A DNA stretch of 5,420 nt from an uncultured Austwickia sp. Lineage in GTDB: Bacteria > Actinomycetota > Actinomycetes > Actinomycetales > Dermatophilaceae. The notes beneath the pieces are model-generated. The model made no database searches, had not been told where the DNA came from, and saw only the letters and a list, made by a program, of their open reading frames with translations. Numbering within the stretch: the stretch's first letter is position 1; each line of letters begins with the position of its first letter. A program made the translations under genes and the position numbers. The DNA lies in the NCBI GenBank assembly GCA_934678955.1, contig CAKUSI010000273.1:1-5420 (forward strand). Reading direction: 5' to 3'. Below, piece after piece: positions 1 to 5,361 of the stretch.

Positions 1-81
1 TGGCAAGACCTTGGCCGCCTTGACGTCATCGGCGCTCGCATCGCCCGCGCCCTGGCCGCCAGCATGAGCCGCGCAGGATGA
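1..81 (+). CDS. 3' end of an unidentified gene (partial, C-terminal 26 residues)
   Basis: Frame 1 is open from the window edge to a TGA at 79-81. The 26 visible residues contain GRLDVIGARIARALAAS, which looks like the amphipathic C-terminal helix of a soluble protein. Codons mostly end in C or G, as expected of coding DNA in this genome, but the stretch is too short to prove it. It does not resemble the conserved C-terminus of PdxS, the gene that most often precedes pdxT in actinobacteria. A weak 5-bp stem (85-89 with 96-100) and a 12-nt palindrome (111-122) follow the stop and could help end transcription. I do not recognise the family. Confidence 0.4.
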   Translation, partial: WQDLGRLDVIGARIARALAASMSRAG

Positions 82-447
82 CGCCGGTGTCTGCGCACCG
101 TGTGAGGAGGGGGGAGCTCCCCTGAGGCCGAGTGACCTCTTGGCTTGGTGACCTTCAGCGGGCGTGCGGGGCTCTCGTTGGGTCGGGTGGGCTCACCTCG
201 GCGTAGCTGGGCTCTCCTCGTACGGGCGGTGTCGAGGCATGCCGGGCTCTCGTCGGGGTCGGGTGGACTCCCCTCGCTTCGGGTGGGCTCTTGTCTGAAC
301 GGGTGTTCACCCGCGGTGATGAGAGTTCGGCCGTGGTGGGGAGAGTCCACCGAGGGCTGGAGACCCTGCCCTGAGGTGTGCTCGGTCGGCCCGGCGAGGG
401 TCGACCCGCTGCCGTGAGGGCCCGGATAGGGCGCACGCAGCAAGGCG
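82..447. other. Gene-free stretch with repeats and palindromes
   Basis: No reading frame here looks coding. Those that are open (145-417 on +, 155-436 on -) give low-complexity Arg/Pro/Ser/Gly peptides without a domain. The stretch holds a perfect palindrome GGGGAGCTCCCC at 111-122, the roughly 20-nt degenerate tandem repeat at 169-304, a CGGGTG-TT-CACCCG inverted repeat at 300-313, and a 9-nt motif GGTGGACTC (262-270) that recurs inverted at 343-351. It ends where recognisable vapC homology begins, around 448-460. I infer an intergenic or eroded region, possibly a recombination scar. Confidence 0.6.
169..304. repeat. Degenerate tandem repeat, unit about 20 nt, six copies
   Basis: Units start at 169, 189, 209, 244, 265 and 285. 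They follow a loose consensus GGGCTCTCSTCGNNNCGGGT. Units one, two, five and six are 20 nt and unit four is 21 nt. The third is followed by about 15 extra nt before the fourth. The copies at 169-200 and 244-276 agree best over more than one unit, differing by a few substitutions and one inserted base. Copies are too diverged and too closely packed, with no spacers, to be a CRISPR array. Function is unknown. Confidence 0.6.
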
Positions 448-805
448 ATGTGCAGCTGGAAAGCCCAGATCGAGGAGGGTCTGGCCATGTGCCGGGTCAC
501 CCAGATGTCGCTGCTGGGGCTGTTGACGAACCGCACGGTCATGAGCGACGAAGTTCTGACGCGCGCTGCCGCCTGGGACGTGCTGGATCGCCTCGAGGCC
601 GACGCCCAGATCACGTTCGCCCTGGAACCTGACGGGATGGAACCGCTGTGGCGGAGTCTCTCGGCCCGCGATGAGCGCTCGCACAAGCTCTGGACCGACG
701 ACTACCTCGCGGCCTTCGCTCTCGCGGGGACGTATGCGCTTCTCCACCCTCGACCAAACGATCGCCGGACGGTATCCGGCCGTTCGCGTCATCACCATCG
801 ACTGA
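448..805 (+). pseudogene. VapC-like PIN-domain toxin, N-terminally truncated and frameshifted
   Basis: Frame +1 from 448 reads through CRVTQMSLLGLLTN (residues 15-28), then SARDERSHKLWTDDYLAAF (72-90). This is the characteristic C-terminal half of actinobacterial VapC-type PIN ribonucleases, whose intact members are toxins of toxin-antitoxin pairs. After AGTYALL (to base 744) the match jumps to frame +2: bases 746-802 read TLDQTIAGRYPAVRVITID and stop at TGA 803-805, exactly the expected C-terminus. Removing one C near 745 restores the frame. The N-terminal part of about 40-45 residues, with the first catalytic Asp, is missing: the frame is closed by TAG at 427-429. A good GAGGAGG (472-478) precedes an in-frame ATG at 487, so a fragment might be translated, but the catalytic site is incomplete. 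No antitoxin gene is visible. The single-base shift could be a sequencing error; the missing front could not. Confidence 0.75.
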
Positions 806-854
806 AGGCGTGGCCGAGTCGGCGTGGAGCGTCCTGGGCCGAGATGTGGAACTC

Positions 855-878
855 GCCACGCGGTCGTGGCGCTAGTGT
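855..878 (+). promoter_or_regulatory. Candidate pdxT promoter (-10) with overlapping inverted repeat
   Basis: TAGTGT at 873-878 fits the actinobacterial -10 pattern TANNNT and lies 8 nt before the GTG at 887, the spacing expected if transcription begins at the start codon. Just upstream, GCCACG (855-860) and CGTGGC (865-870) form a perfect 6-bp inverted repeat around CGGT, within the -35/-10 spacer. That is a typical place for a repressor or activator site; PdxR/MocR-type regulators control pdxST in several Gram-positives, but nothing here identifies the binder. No strong -35 is visible. Confidence 0.45.
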
Positions 879-886
879 CTGGGCCC

Positions 887-1567
887 GTGGCCACCTTCTC
901 GCCGATCGTCGGCGTGCTCGCCGTCCAAGGAGACGTCCGCGAGCACGCGCATGCGCTGGAGCGCTGCGGTGCCAGGGCGGTGCCGGTACGCCGTCGCAGC
1001 GAGCTGGATTCCGTACAGGCCCTCGTCATCCCCGGCGGGGAGTCCACCGTCATCGACAAGCTGCTGCGCGCCTTCGACCTGTGCGAACTGCTCCGAGCCC
1101 GCATCGCCGAGGGGATGCCGACCTTCGGATCCTGCGCCGGGATGATCCTGCTCGCCGACCGGATCGCCGACGGCGCGAGCGACCAGCAGACGCTGGGTGG
1201 CATCGACATGACCGTTCGCCGCAACGCGTTCGGGCGGCAGGTGGACAGCTTCGAGGTCGACCTGTCGCTCTCGGGGGTGACCGGTCGGAACCGGCCGGAT
1301 ATGGACGCGCCCGCCGCCGGCCAGGACGACCACCAGGACAACGACCAGGACGACGAAGCGGACCAACAACCTTTTCGCGGTGTGTTCATCCGCGCCCCCC
1401 GCGTCGAGCAGACCGGCCCCGGGGTGCAGATCCTGGCGCGGCTCCCCGAGGCCGGGGAGATCGTGGCCGTCCGCCAGGGCGCGCTCCTCGCGACGGCGTT
1501 CCACCCGGAGGTCGGCGGCGATGACCGGCTCCACGCCCACTTCGTGGCATTGATCACCGACCGGTAG
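887..1567 (+). CDS. pdxT: Pyridoxal 5'-phosphate synthase glutaminase subunit PdxT
   Basis: The 226-residue product is a class I glutamine amidotransferase. It hydrolyses glutamine and channels ammonia to PdxS, which makes PLP from a pentose phosphate and a triose phosphate in the cytoplasm. Visible marks are [12 protein letters not shown] (9-20), the oxyanion-side PGGEST (49-54), the nucleophile Cys83 in [24 protein letters not shown] (111-123), FIRAPRVE (167-174) and His206/Glu208 of the triad in ATAFHPE. I chose GTG 887 because conserved sequence begins almost at once and a -10 lies 8 nt upstream. There is no Shine-Dalgarno, so translation is probably leaderless; GTG 875 is an alternative. 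The family is usually about 190-205 residues. The excess is an Asp/Gln-rich insertion at roughly residues 131-162. The usual partner gene pdxS is not immediately upstream. Confidence 0.95.
   Translation: MATFSPIVGVLAVQGDVREHAHALERCGARAVPVRRRSELDSVQALVIPGGESTVIDKLLRAFDLCELLRARIAEGMPTFGSCAGMILLADRIADGASDQQTLGGIDMTVRRNAFGRQVDSFEVDLSLSGVTGRNRPDMDAPAAGQDDHQDNDQDDEADQQPFRGVFIRAPRVEQTGPGVQILARLPEAGEIVAVRQGALLATAFHPEVGGDDRLHAHFVALITDR
1322..1357 (+). repeat. Three 12-nt in-frame repeats inside pdxT
   Basis: CAGGAC recurs at 1322, 1334 and 1346, defining three 12-nt units that encode QDDH, QDND and QDDE (residues 146-157). They form the core of the acidic insertion in PdxT. The codons just after, at 1355-1384, include GAA, CAA, CAA, CCT, TTT and GGT, unusual against the G/C-ending codons of the rest of the gene. 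Confidence 0.85.
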
Positions 1568-1653
1568 GATCGGACGTCGCCCCCGCGCGTGGCGGTGGGC
1601 CCACCTCCCGTGCGAACGCCGCGACCGGCACAGGACGCGGCGGCACGCGCCGC
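1565..1653 (+). promoter_or_regulatory. Candidate yebC promoter and leader stem-loops
   Basis: TAGGAT at 1565-1570 overlaps the pdxT stop codon and fits the actinobacterial -10 pattern; the best -35, TTCGTG at 1541-1546 with an 18-nt spacer, is poor. The pdxT-yebC gap also holds a perfect palindrome GGTGGGCCCACC (1594-1605) and a 6-bp stem GCGGCG/CGCCGC (1637-1642 with 1648-1653). Neither is followed by a T-run, so they could be weak terminators for pdxT or leader structure for yebC. Confidence 0.3.
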
Positions 1654-1710
1654 AGCCGGGACGGCGCATCGGGCGAGGGACGCGATCGAACAGCAGGGAG
1701 AGCACAAGCG

Positions 1711-2475
1711 ATGAGTGGTCACTCCAAGTGGGCGACGACCAAGCACAAGAAGGCCGCGATCGACGCCAAGCGGGGCAAGCTCTTCGCGAAGCTCATCAAG
1801 AACATCGAGGTCGCGGCCCGCACGGGCGGCGGCGACCCCGCGGGCAACCCGACCCTGTTCGACGCCATCCAGAAGGCCAAGAAGTCCTCGGTGCCCAACG
1901 ACAACATCGACCGGGCGGTCAAGCGCGGCTCGGGCGCGGAGGCCGGGGGCGCGGAGTACCAGGCCATCACGTACGAGGGCTACGGCAGCAACGGCGTCGC
2001 CGTCCTCATCGAGTGCCTGACGGACAACCGCAACCGCGCCGCCGCGGAGGTGCGCACCGCGCTGACCCGCAACGGCGGTTCGCTCGCCGACCCCGGCTCG
2101 GTCGCGTACCTGTTCACCCGCAAGGGGGTCGTCATGGTGCCCAAGGCGCAGAAGGACGGCGAGACCAACGAGGATGCGCTGCTGGAGGTCGTCCTCGACG
2201 CGGGGGCGGAGGAGATCGACGACTTCGGCGACGTGTTCCGGATCGTCTCGGAGGCCACCGACGTGGTGGCGGTCCGCACCGCCCTGCAGGAGTCGGACGT
2301 GGACTACGACTCGGCGGAGGCCGAGTTCATCCCCAGCGTCGAGGTGCCGCTGGACGCCGACGGTGCCCGGAAGATGATGCGCCTGGTCGACGCGCTGGAG
2401 GACAGCGACGACGTGCAGAACGTCTGGGTGAACGGCGACGTCAGCGACGAGGTCGCCGCCGAGCTCGACGACTGA
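1711..2475 (+). CDS. yebC: YebC/PmpR/TACO1 family protein
   Basis: The 254-residue product is full length for the family. It opens with the hallmark [14 protein letters not shown] and continues with [17 protein letters not shown] (16-32), [12 protein letters not shown] (62-73), [20 protein letters not shown] (88-107), [14 protein letters not shown] (122-135) and an acidic C-terminal domain ending EVAAELDD. The family was long annotated as a transcriptional regulator (PmpR in Pseudomonas). Its mitochondrial homologue TACO1 is a translation factor, and recent bacterial work links YebC proteins to translation through proline-rich stretches at the ribosome. A GGGAG ribosome site (1696-1700) lies 10 nt before the ATG. 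A neighbouring position to ruvC is conserved across distant bacteria, including E. coli. It has its own gap on both sides, so co-transcription with pdxT or ruvC is possible but not shown. Confidence 0.96.
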   Translation: MSGHSKWATTKHKKAAIDAKRGKLFAKLIKNIEVAARTGGGDPAGNPTLFDAIQKAKKSSVPNDNIDRAVKRGSGAEAGGAEYQAITYEGYGSNGVAVLIECLTDNRNRAAAEVRTALTRNGGSLADPGSVAYLFTRKGVVMVPKAQKDGETNEDALLEVVLDAGAEEIDDFGDVFRIVSEATDVVAVRTALQESDVDYDSAEAEFIPSVEVPLDADGARKMMRLVDALEDSDDVQNVWVNGDVSDEVAAELDD

Positions 2476-2542
2476 CGGAGGTCGGAGCGGCGCCCCCCGC
2501 CCCGCCCCGGCGCGTCGTCGGGTCACTTGCCTCTTCGCCGGG

Positions 2543-2569
2543 TAGGGTCGCGCTAGAACACCTGTACGA
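2543..2569 (+). promoter_or_regulatory. ruvCAB promoter -10 with LexA (SOS) box
   Basis: Bases 2554-2569 read TAGAAC-ACCT-GTACGA, matching the actinobacterial LexA box TCGAAC-N4-GTTCGA at 10 of 12 defined positions; the two mismatches are symmetric (positions 2 and 15). TAGGGT at 2543-2548 fits the -10 pattern, which puts the transcription start at about 2555, inside the box, where bound LexA would block initiation. The -35 is weak (GGGTCA at 2520-2525, 17-nt spacer). The site lies 57 nt before the ruvC start. Induction after DNA damage is the inferred behaviour. Confidence 0.75.
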
Positions 2570-2626
2570 CATCCTCGGTCGGCGCCTCGGCGGCGGCCGG
2601 GGACCTGCGCCGGCGAGGAGGGGACG

Positions 2627-3193
2627 ATGCGCGTGCTCGGCGTCGACCCCGGCCTGACGCGGTGCGGGCTGGGGGTCGTCGACGGCGACTTGGGCCGGCC
2701 GCTGTCGATGGTCGCGGTCGGTGTCGTGAGGACGCCCGCCGGCGAACCCACGCACGAGCGGCTCCTCACCCTCCAGACGGAACTGGACGAGTGGCTGGCC
2801 CGCTACCGCCCGGACGCGATCGCCGTCGAGCGGGTCTTCGCCCGCCACGACGTGTCGACGATCATGGGCACGGCGCAGTGCAGCGCGCTGCCGATGCTGG
2901 CGGCCGCACGCCTCGGACTGCCGCTCGCCCTGCATACCCCGAGCGAGGTGAAGGCGGCGGTCACCGGCAACGGCCGGGCCGACAAGGCGCAGGTCACCAG
3001 CATGATCACGCGGATCCTGCGGCTGAATGCCCCGCCTCGTCCCGCCGATGCGGCCGACGCGCTGGCGCTCGCCGTCTGCCACGTCTGGCGCGGCGCGGCC
3101 CAGGACCGGATCGCCGCGGCGCTGGCCGCGCAGGGCGGCGCCCGCAGCAGAATCCCCAGCCGGATCCCCAGCCGGACGGGGGTTCGGCGATGA
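2627..3193 (+). CDS. ruvC: Crossover junction endodeoxyribonuclease RuvC
   Basis: The 188-residue product is the Holliday-junction resolvase, a dimeric Mg-dependent nuclease with an RNase H-like fold that nicks two strands symmetrically. The four catalytic acids are present: Asp7 in [13 protein letters not shown], Glu68 in AVERVF, and Asp141 and Asp144 in [11 protein letters not shown]. The signature [21 protein letters not shown] spans residues 103-123. The ATG is set by GAGGAGG at 2615-2621, five nt upstream, and by immediate conservation of the N-terminus. The last 15 or so residues are variable and contain a perfect IPSR-IPSR duplication (176-183). The stop codon overlaps the ruvA start as ATGA, indicating translational coupling. 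It is the first gene of the ruvCAB operon, behind a candidate SOS box. Confidence 0.97.
   Translation: MRVLGVDPGLTRCGLGVVDGDLGRPLSMVAVGVVRTPAGEPTHERLLTLQTELDEWLARYRPDAIAVERVFARHDVSTIMGTAQCSALPMLAAARLGLPLALHTPSEVKAAVTGNGRADKAQVTSMITRILRLNAPPRPADAADALALAVCHVWRGAAQDRIAAALAAQGGARSRIPSRIPSRTGVRR
3152..3175 (+). repeat. Perfect 12-nt tandem duplication at the 3' end of ruvC
   Basis: ATCCCCAGCCGG occurs twice back to back (3152-3163 and 3164-3175), encoding IPSR twice in the nonconserved tail of RuvC. The copies are identical, which suggests a recent slippage event. It lies 14 nt before the ruvA start codon, so it also shifts the sequence that serves as the ruvA ribosome-binding region. Confidence 0.9.
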
Positions 3194-3795
3194 TCGCCTC
3201 CGTCCGCGGCGAGGTGCTGCGCGCCGGACTGGACCACGTCGTGGTCGAGGTCGGGGGCGTCGGGCTGCTGGTCCGGACCACCCCGGCGACCGCGACCTCG
3301 CTGCGACGCGGCCAGAGCGCCCACCTCGCGACGTCCCTGGTGGTGCGGGAGGACTCGCTGACGCTCTTCGGCTTCGCCGACGACTCCGAGCGGGAGCTGT
3401 TCGACACCGTGCAGACGGTCTCCGGCGTCGGCCCGCGGCTCGCCCTGGCGATGCTCGCCGTGCACCCGCCGGACGCGCTGCGCCTCGCCCTCGGGTCCGG
3501 GGATGTGGCAGCCCTCACGAAGGTGCCCGGGATCGGCAAGAAGAGCGCGGAGCGGCTGGTCCTGGAGCTGCGCGACAAGGTCGGGTCCATCGAGGGGGCG
3601 CCCGCGAGCCCCGTCTCCGCGGCCGCGACGACCGCTGGGCACGGTTGGCGCGACCAGGTCCACGGTGCCCTGCTCGGCCTCGGGTGGAGCGCCAAGCAGG
3701 CCACCGACGCGATCGCGGCCGTCGAGGCGTCCTTGGGTCCGTCGCCGCAGGTGAGCGAGGCCCTGCGCGCCGCGCTGCGGGAGCTGGGCCGATGA
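3190..3795 (+). CDS. ruvA: Holliday junction branch migration protein RuvA
   Basis: The 201-residue product binds the four-way junction as a tetramer and loads the RuvB motor. Domain I (OB fold, about 1-63) starts [10 protein letters not shown] and keeps the acidic pin residues Glu54 and Asp55 in [11 protein letters not shown], which keep the junction strands apart. Domain II has two helix-hairpin-helix motifs, [13 protein letters not shown] (77-89) and [19 protein letters not shown] (112-130). A flexible Ala/Ser/Thr linker (about 135-150) leads to domain III (151-201), with [15 protein letters not shown], the part that contacts RuvB. Length is normal for the family. The ATG overlaps the ruvC stop and the stop overlaps the ruvB ATG, each as ATGA, so all three proteins are probably made by coupled translation. 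No better start exists: this ATG is the conserved family N-terminus. Confidence 0.97.
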   Translation: MIASVRGEVLRAGLDHVVVEVGGVGLLVRTTPATATSLRRGQSAHLATSLVVREDSLTLFGFADDSERELFDTVQTVSGVGPRLALAMLAVHPPDALRLALGSGDVAALTKVPGIGKKSAERLVLELRDKVGSIEGAPASPVSAAATTAGHGWRDQVHGALLGLGWSAKQATDAIAAVEASLGPSPQVSEALRAALRELGR

Positions 3796-4973
3796 GCGGT
3801 GAGCAAGATCTCACCCCCGAGGCGGGCACCGACGACGGCTCGTACGACGTCACGGCCCGGGTCGTCGACCCCTCCTCGCCGGGCTCCGGCGAAGGCGAAC
3901 GGGAGGACGAGCGGGCGGTGGAGGCCGTGCTGCGGCCGAAGAGCCTGGACGAATTCCCCGGCCAGCCGAGGGTCCGGGATCAGCTGGGCCTCGTGCTGGA
4001 GGCCGCCAAGCGGCGCGGGACGCCGCCCGACCACGTGCTGTTGTCGGGGCCGCCTGGCCTCGGGAAGACCACGCTGGCGATGATCGTGGCCGCGGAGCTG
4101 GACGCGCCCCTGCGGGTGACGAGCGGCCCGGCCATCCAGCACGCCGGCGACCTCGCGTCGATCCTGTCCTCCCTGACCGAGGGGGAGGTGCTCTTCCTCG
4201 ACGAGATCCACCGGATGGCGCGTCCGGCGGAGGAGATGCTCTACCTCGCCATGGAGGACTTCCGCGTCGACATCGTGGTGGGCAAGGGCCCGGGGGCCAC
4301 GGCGATCCCGCTCGAGCTCGCGCCGTTCACCGTGGTCGGCGCGACCACCCGATCCGGGCTCCTGCCGGCGCCGCTGCGGGACCGCTTCGGGTTCACGGCC
4401 CACTTGGACTTCTATGACGCGGACGAACTCGCGACGATCCTGCGCCGCTCCGCCCGGCTGCTCGGCGTGCAGGCCCATGACGACGGAATCGTCGAGATCG
4501 CCCGGCGCTCGCGCGGCACGCCCCGCATCGCGAACCGGCTGTTGCGGCGGGTCCGTGACTGGGCGCAGGTCCGCGGCGGGCACGTCGTGGACCGCGACGC
4601 CGCCCTGGCCGCCCTCGCGCTGTTCGACGTCGACCCGCGGGGCCTGGACCGCCTCGATCGGGCCGTGCTCGACGCGCTGTGCCGTCGGTTCGGCGGGGGC
4701 CCGGTCGGGCTCGCCACGCTGGCCGTCGCGGTGGGGGAGGAGCCCGACACGGTCGAGACCGTGGTGGAGCCTTACCTCGTCCGCGAGGGCTTCCTGATCC
4801 GCACCCCCCGGGGTCGGGCCGCCGCGCCCGCCGCCTGGAGGCACCTGGGCCTGGCGCCGCCGCCCGGCGCCCTCGCTCAGGACGCCCTGCCGTGGGACGA
4901 GCCGGTGGGGCGCTTCGACACGGCAGGCGAATCCGCTCGGATCGCACCAGGCGACGGCTCAGGCGCTGCCTAG
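3792..4973 (+). CDS. ruvB: Holliday junction branch migration ATPase RuvB
   Basis: The 393-residue product is the AAA+ hexameric motor that pumps DNA through the RuvA-bound junction. Visible parts are the [11 protein letters not shown] entry (48-58), Walker [10 protein letters not shown] (86-94), Walker B VLFLDEIH (133-140), sensor 1 GATTRSG (183-189), LRDRFG (195-200) near the arginine-finger region, sensor 2 [13 protein letters not shown] (241-253), and the winged-helix C-domain [11 protein letters not shown] to FLIRTPRGR (301-342). Members are commonly near 345-355 residues. Here there is an acidic, Gly/Ser-rich N-terminal extension of about 40 residues and a disordered-looking tail after HLGLAPP (351-357). 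The ATG overlaps the ruvA stop by ATGA and the conserved core begins downstream, so the start rests on the overlap. GTC or GTG starts further in cannot be excluded by sequence alone. Confidence 0.97.
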   Translation: MSGEQDLTPEAGTDDGSYDVTARVVDPSSPGSGEGEREDERAVEAVLRPKSLDEFPGQPRVRDQLGLVLEAAKRRGTPPDHVLLSGPPGLGKTTLAMIVAAELDAPLRVTSGPAIQHAGDLASILSSLTEGEVLFLDEIHRMARPAEEMLYLAMEDFRVDIVVGKGPGATAIPLELAPFTVVGATTRSGLLPAPLRDRFGFTAHLDFYDADELATILRRSARLLGVQAHDDGIVEIARRSRGTPRIANRLLRRVRDWAQVRGGHVVDRDAALAALALFDVDPRGLDRLDRAVLDALCRRFGGGPVGLATLAVAVGEEPDTVETVVEPYLVREGFLIRTPRGRAAAPAAWRHLGLAPPPGALAQDALPWDEPVGRFDTAGESARIAPGDGSGAA

Positions 4974-5011
4974 GCCGGCGCTCTGGGGACGCGTGAGCGT
5001 TTCGAGCCGTC

Positions 5012-5082
5012 GCGCCGGACGCGACTTCTGGGGGCGGCGCACTTCGTTCGCGGCCGCCCAGAAGCGCGAGTCGCGTTGGCGC
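5012..5082. terminator. Large stem-loop after ruvB; possible terminator or interspersed palindrome
   Basis: The arms pair in blocks: GCGCC 5012-5016 with GGCGC 5078-5082; ACGCGAC TTCTGGG 5019-5032 with CCCAGAA 5057-5063 and GTCGCGT 5070-5076, leaving a 6-nt bulge at 5064-5069; and CGGC 5035-5038 with GCCG 5053-5056. It starts 38 nt after the ruvB stop, a normal place for a terminator. No T-run follows, which is common in high-GC terminators but leaves the call open. Its length and near-symmetry also suit a REP/BIME-type repeat. Confidence 0.5.
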
Positions 5083-5106
5083 CCAGGTCAGCCCGTCACC
5101 TAGACT
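5076..5106 (+). promoter_or_regulatory. Candidate secD promoter
   Basis: TAGACT at 5101-5106 is a good actinobacterial -10. TTGGCG at 5076-5081 could be the -35, with a longer than ideal 19-nt spacer, and it overlaps the right arm of the stem-loop at 5012-5082. Transcription would begin near 5113-5115, leaving a leader of about 250 nt before secD. Confidence 0.4.
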
Positions 5107-5129
5107 CGCCCGCGGTGCGACGCGCAGGA

Positions 5130-5143
5130 CCGAGCGCGCTCGG
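5130..5143 (+). other. Stem-loop 1 of the secD leader
   Basis: CCGAGCGCGCTCGG is a perfect 14-nt palindrome that can fold as a 5-bp stem with a CGCG loop. The only T-run of the gap, TTTTT at 5158-5162, follows 14 nt later, too far for a classical intrinsic terminator but compatible with an attenuation-type structure if the stem is extended by other pairings. Confidence 0.4.
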
Positions 5144-5213
5144 GAGGCGACGGATCGTTTTTCGGAGCAGCGCCGGCGGGGGTGGACGTCGCGGCGCGCC
5201 ACCACTTCCACGG

Positions 5214-5229
5214 GTCGGCTTCGGCCGAC
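5214..5229 (+). other. Stem-loop 2 of the secD leader with a cUUCGg tetraloop
   Basis: GTCGGC (5214-5219) and GCCGAC (5224-5229) pair perfectly around TTCG, closed by C-G. In RNA this is the exceptionally stable cUUCGg tetraloop. It lies about 130 nt before the secD start and 14 nt before the next stem-loop. Confidence 0.6.
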
Positions 5230-5243
5230 GCGCGGAAGAGGAC

Positions 5244-5277
5244 CCGTACGAGGCGAGTTCAGCTCGCCCCCGTACGG
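5244..5277 (+). other. Stem-loop 3 of the secD leader
   Basis: CCGTACG (5244-5250) pairs with CGTACGG (5271-5277), and GGCGAG (5252-5257) pairs with CTCGCC (5263-5268). A 1-nt against 2-nt internal bulge and a TTCAG loop complete a 13-bp stem. No T-run follows. It could be a terminator, an mRNA leader structure or, as DNA, a protein-binding palindrome. Confidence 0.55.
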
Positions 5278-5361
5278 TCGTGACGTCGAGGTCCGCCGCG
5301 CACGCCCGCACAGCGGCACGGCACATCGGCGCACCACACGAGCGGAACCACGAGGACGGTC

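Larger units (their letters stand above)
4974..5361. other. 388-nt gap between ruvB and secD, no yajC
   Basis: In most actinobacteria a small membrane-protein gene, yajC, sits between ruvB and secD. I translated the forward frames here and found no N-terminal transmembrane segment or YajC-like sequence. The open stretches (for example GTG 4993 to TAG 5101-5103, or GTG 5115 onward) give Arg-rich peptides with uneven third-position use. The gap holds instead a large stem-loop (5012-5082), a candidate promoter (5076-5106) and a leader with stem-loops at 5130-5143, 5214-5229 and 5244-5277. Confidence 0.65.

Noticed and set aside
169..304. Possible CRISPR array
   Set aside because: The units are contiguous, diverged and about 20 nt long with no unique spacers, and no cas gene is nearby.
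742..752. Programmed frameshift in the vapC-like gene
   Set aside because: There is no homopolymeric slippery run or stimulatory element at CTTCTCCACCC, and the gene also lacks its 5' part, so plain decay or a sequencing error is simpler.
824..886. Upstream GTG starts for pdxT (824, 875)
   Set aside because: They would add 4 to 21 nonconserved residues with no ribosome site. GTG 887 fits both the family N-terminus and the -10 spacing; 875 remains possible.
307..2769. 820-codon open frame on the - strand
   Set aside because: It overlaps pdxT and yebC in antisense, and its product is an Arg/Pro/Val-rich sequence with no domain order. It is an artefact of high GC third positions on the + strand.
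3006..4844. 612-codon open frame on the - strand
   Set aside because: Antisense shadow of ruvC, ruvA and ruvB, which are all certain; its product has no recognisable domain.
4993..5103. 36-codon ORF from GTG 4993, considered as an arrest peptide ahead of secD
   Set aside because: It has no hydrophobic segment and no convincing ribosome site, runs through the large stem-loop, and its composition is Arg-rich as expected of noncoding GC-rich DNA.
5096..5326. 76-codon - strand ORF in the ruvB-secD gap
   Set aside because: Low-complexity Arg/Pro/Ala product, no domain and no ribosome site; it covers the stem-loops.
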